Shown here: positions 7,174-7,428 of the stretch, one piece after another
Position numbering within the stretch: position 1 is the stretch's first letter
Layout: each line of letters begins with the position of its first letter
NCBI GenBank assembly: GCA_937923225.1
Contig: CALAKR010000099.1
Location: forward strand, 1-7,428
Direction of reading: 5' to 3'
Origin: an uncultured Aquabacterium sp.
GTDB lineage: Bacteria; Pseudomonadota; Gammaproteobacteria; Burkholderiales; Burkholderiaceae_C
DNA length: 7,428 bases
The notes under the pieces: model-generated
Database searches by the model: none
Told to the model about the DNA's origin: nothing
Seen by the model: the letters and a program-made list of their open reading frames with translations, nothing else
Program-made: the position numbers and the translations under genes

Positions 7174-7428
7174 TCAACGCAGTTTCAGGGTGGACAGGCC
7201 GGCCAGGCACAGCAGCATCGTGATGATCCAGAAGCGGACCACGACCTGCGTTTCCTTCCAGCCGGACTTCTCGAAGTGGTGGTGCAGCGGCGCCATCAGC
7301 AGGATGCGGCGGCCCTCGCCGTACTTCTTCTTGGTGTACTTGAAGTAGCTGACCTGGATCATCACGGACAGGGCTTCGAGCACGAAGACACCGCCCATCA
7401 CGGCCAGCACGATCTCCTGGCGCACGAT
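7174..7428 (-). CDS. mraY: MraY, phospho-MurNAc-pentapeptide transferase (C-terminal 84 residues; 5' end outside window)
   Basis: MraY is an integral inner-membrane enzyme that transfers phospho-MurNAc-pentapeptide from the UDP precursor to undecaprenyl phosphate, making lipid I. Only the last 84 codons and a TGA stop are visible; the frame is open to the window edge, so the gene starts outside. The fragment begins IVRQE, continues with [12 protein letters not shown], and carries [13 protein letters not shown], whose three histidines (bases 7276-7284) are the family's conserved HHH motif. It ends with the hydrophobic segment [17 protein letters not shown] and the tail STLKLR, close to the E. 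coli ending as I remember it. A basic stretch before the HHH motif ([12 protein letters not shown]) is longer than in E. coli, which I recall as usual in betaproteobacteria. A GTG inside the fragment (7425-7423) is an internal Val codon, not a start. murD begins 15 bases downstream in the same frame. Confidence 0.96.
   Translation of the reverse strand: MVRQEIVLAVMGGVFVLEALSVMIQVSYFKYTKKKYGEGRRILLMAPLHHHFEKSGWKETQVVVRFWIITMLLCLAGLSTLKLR

Overview
The window holds the middle of a bacterial division and cell-wall (dcw) cluster. All genes lie on the minus strand. In transcription order, from high to low coordinates, they are mraY (3' end only), murD, ftsW, murG, murC, ddl and ftsQ (5' part only). 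High GC, the Burkholderiales-like MraY and MurD sequences and this gene order point to a betaproteobacterium of the order Burkholderiales. A more exact placement, such as the Leptothrix/Rubrivivax/Aquabacterium neighbourhood, would be a guess.

Layout: the end of mraY (7174-7428) is followed after 15 bases by murD (5269-7158). murD, ftsW, murG and murC are then joined by three successive 4-base ATGA start/stop overlaps. ddl follows murC after 16 bases, and ftsQ follows ddl after 36 bases and runs off the window at base 1. All six visible stop codons are TGA. There is no gene-free stretch longer than 36 bases. I see no promoter, terminator, RNA gene, mobile element, repeat array or CRISPR, so the block looks like one internal segment of a long operon with translational coupling.

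The genes work as one pathway. MurC and MurD add the first two amino acids (L-Ala, D-Glu) to UDP-MurNAc. Ddl makes the D-Ala-D-Ala dipeptide used later by MurF. MraY makes lipid I and MurG makes lipid II. FtsW polymerises lipid II at the septum, and FtsQ is a scaffold of the same divisome.

This is mainly a conserved housekeeping region, and I found no new system. Two protein-level oddities stand out. MurG has VNAD where the family normally has HEQN, although the other key residues I checked are kept. MurD carries an acidic, Ala-rich insert of about 112 residues, without any Lys, Arg or His, just before the active-site strand LELSSFQL. Smaller points are G-runs before all three ATGA overlaps that would allow in-frame fusion by -1 slippage, a proline right after the MurC P-loop, and two starts (murD, ftsQ) with no recognisable Shine-Dalgarno sequence.
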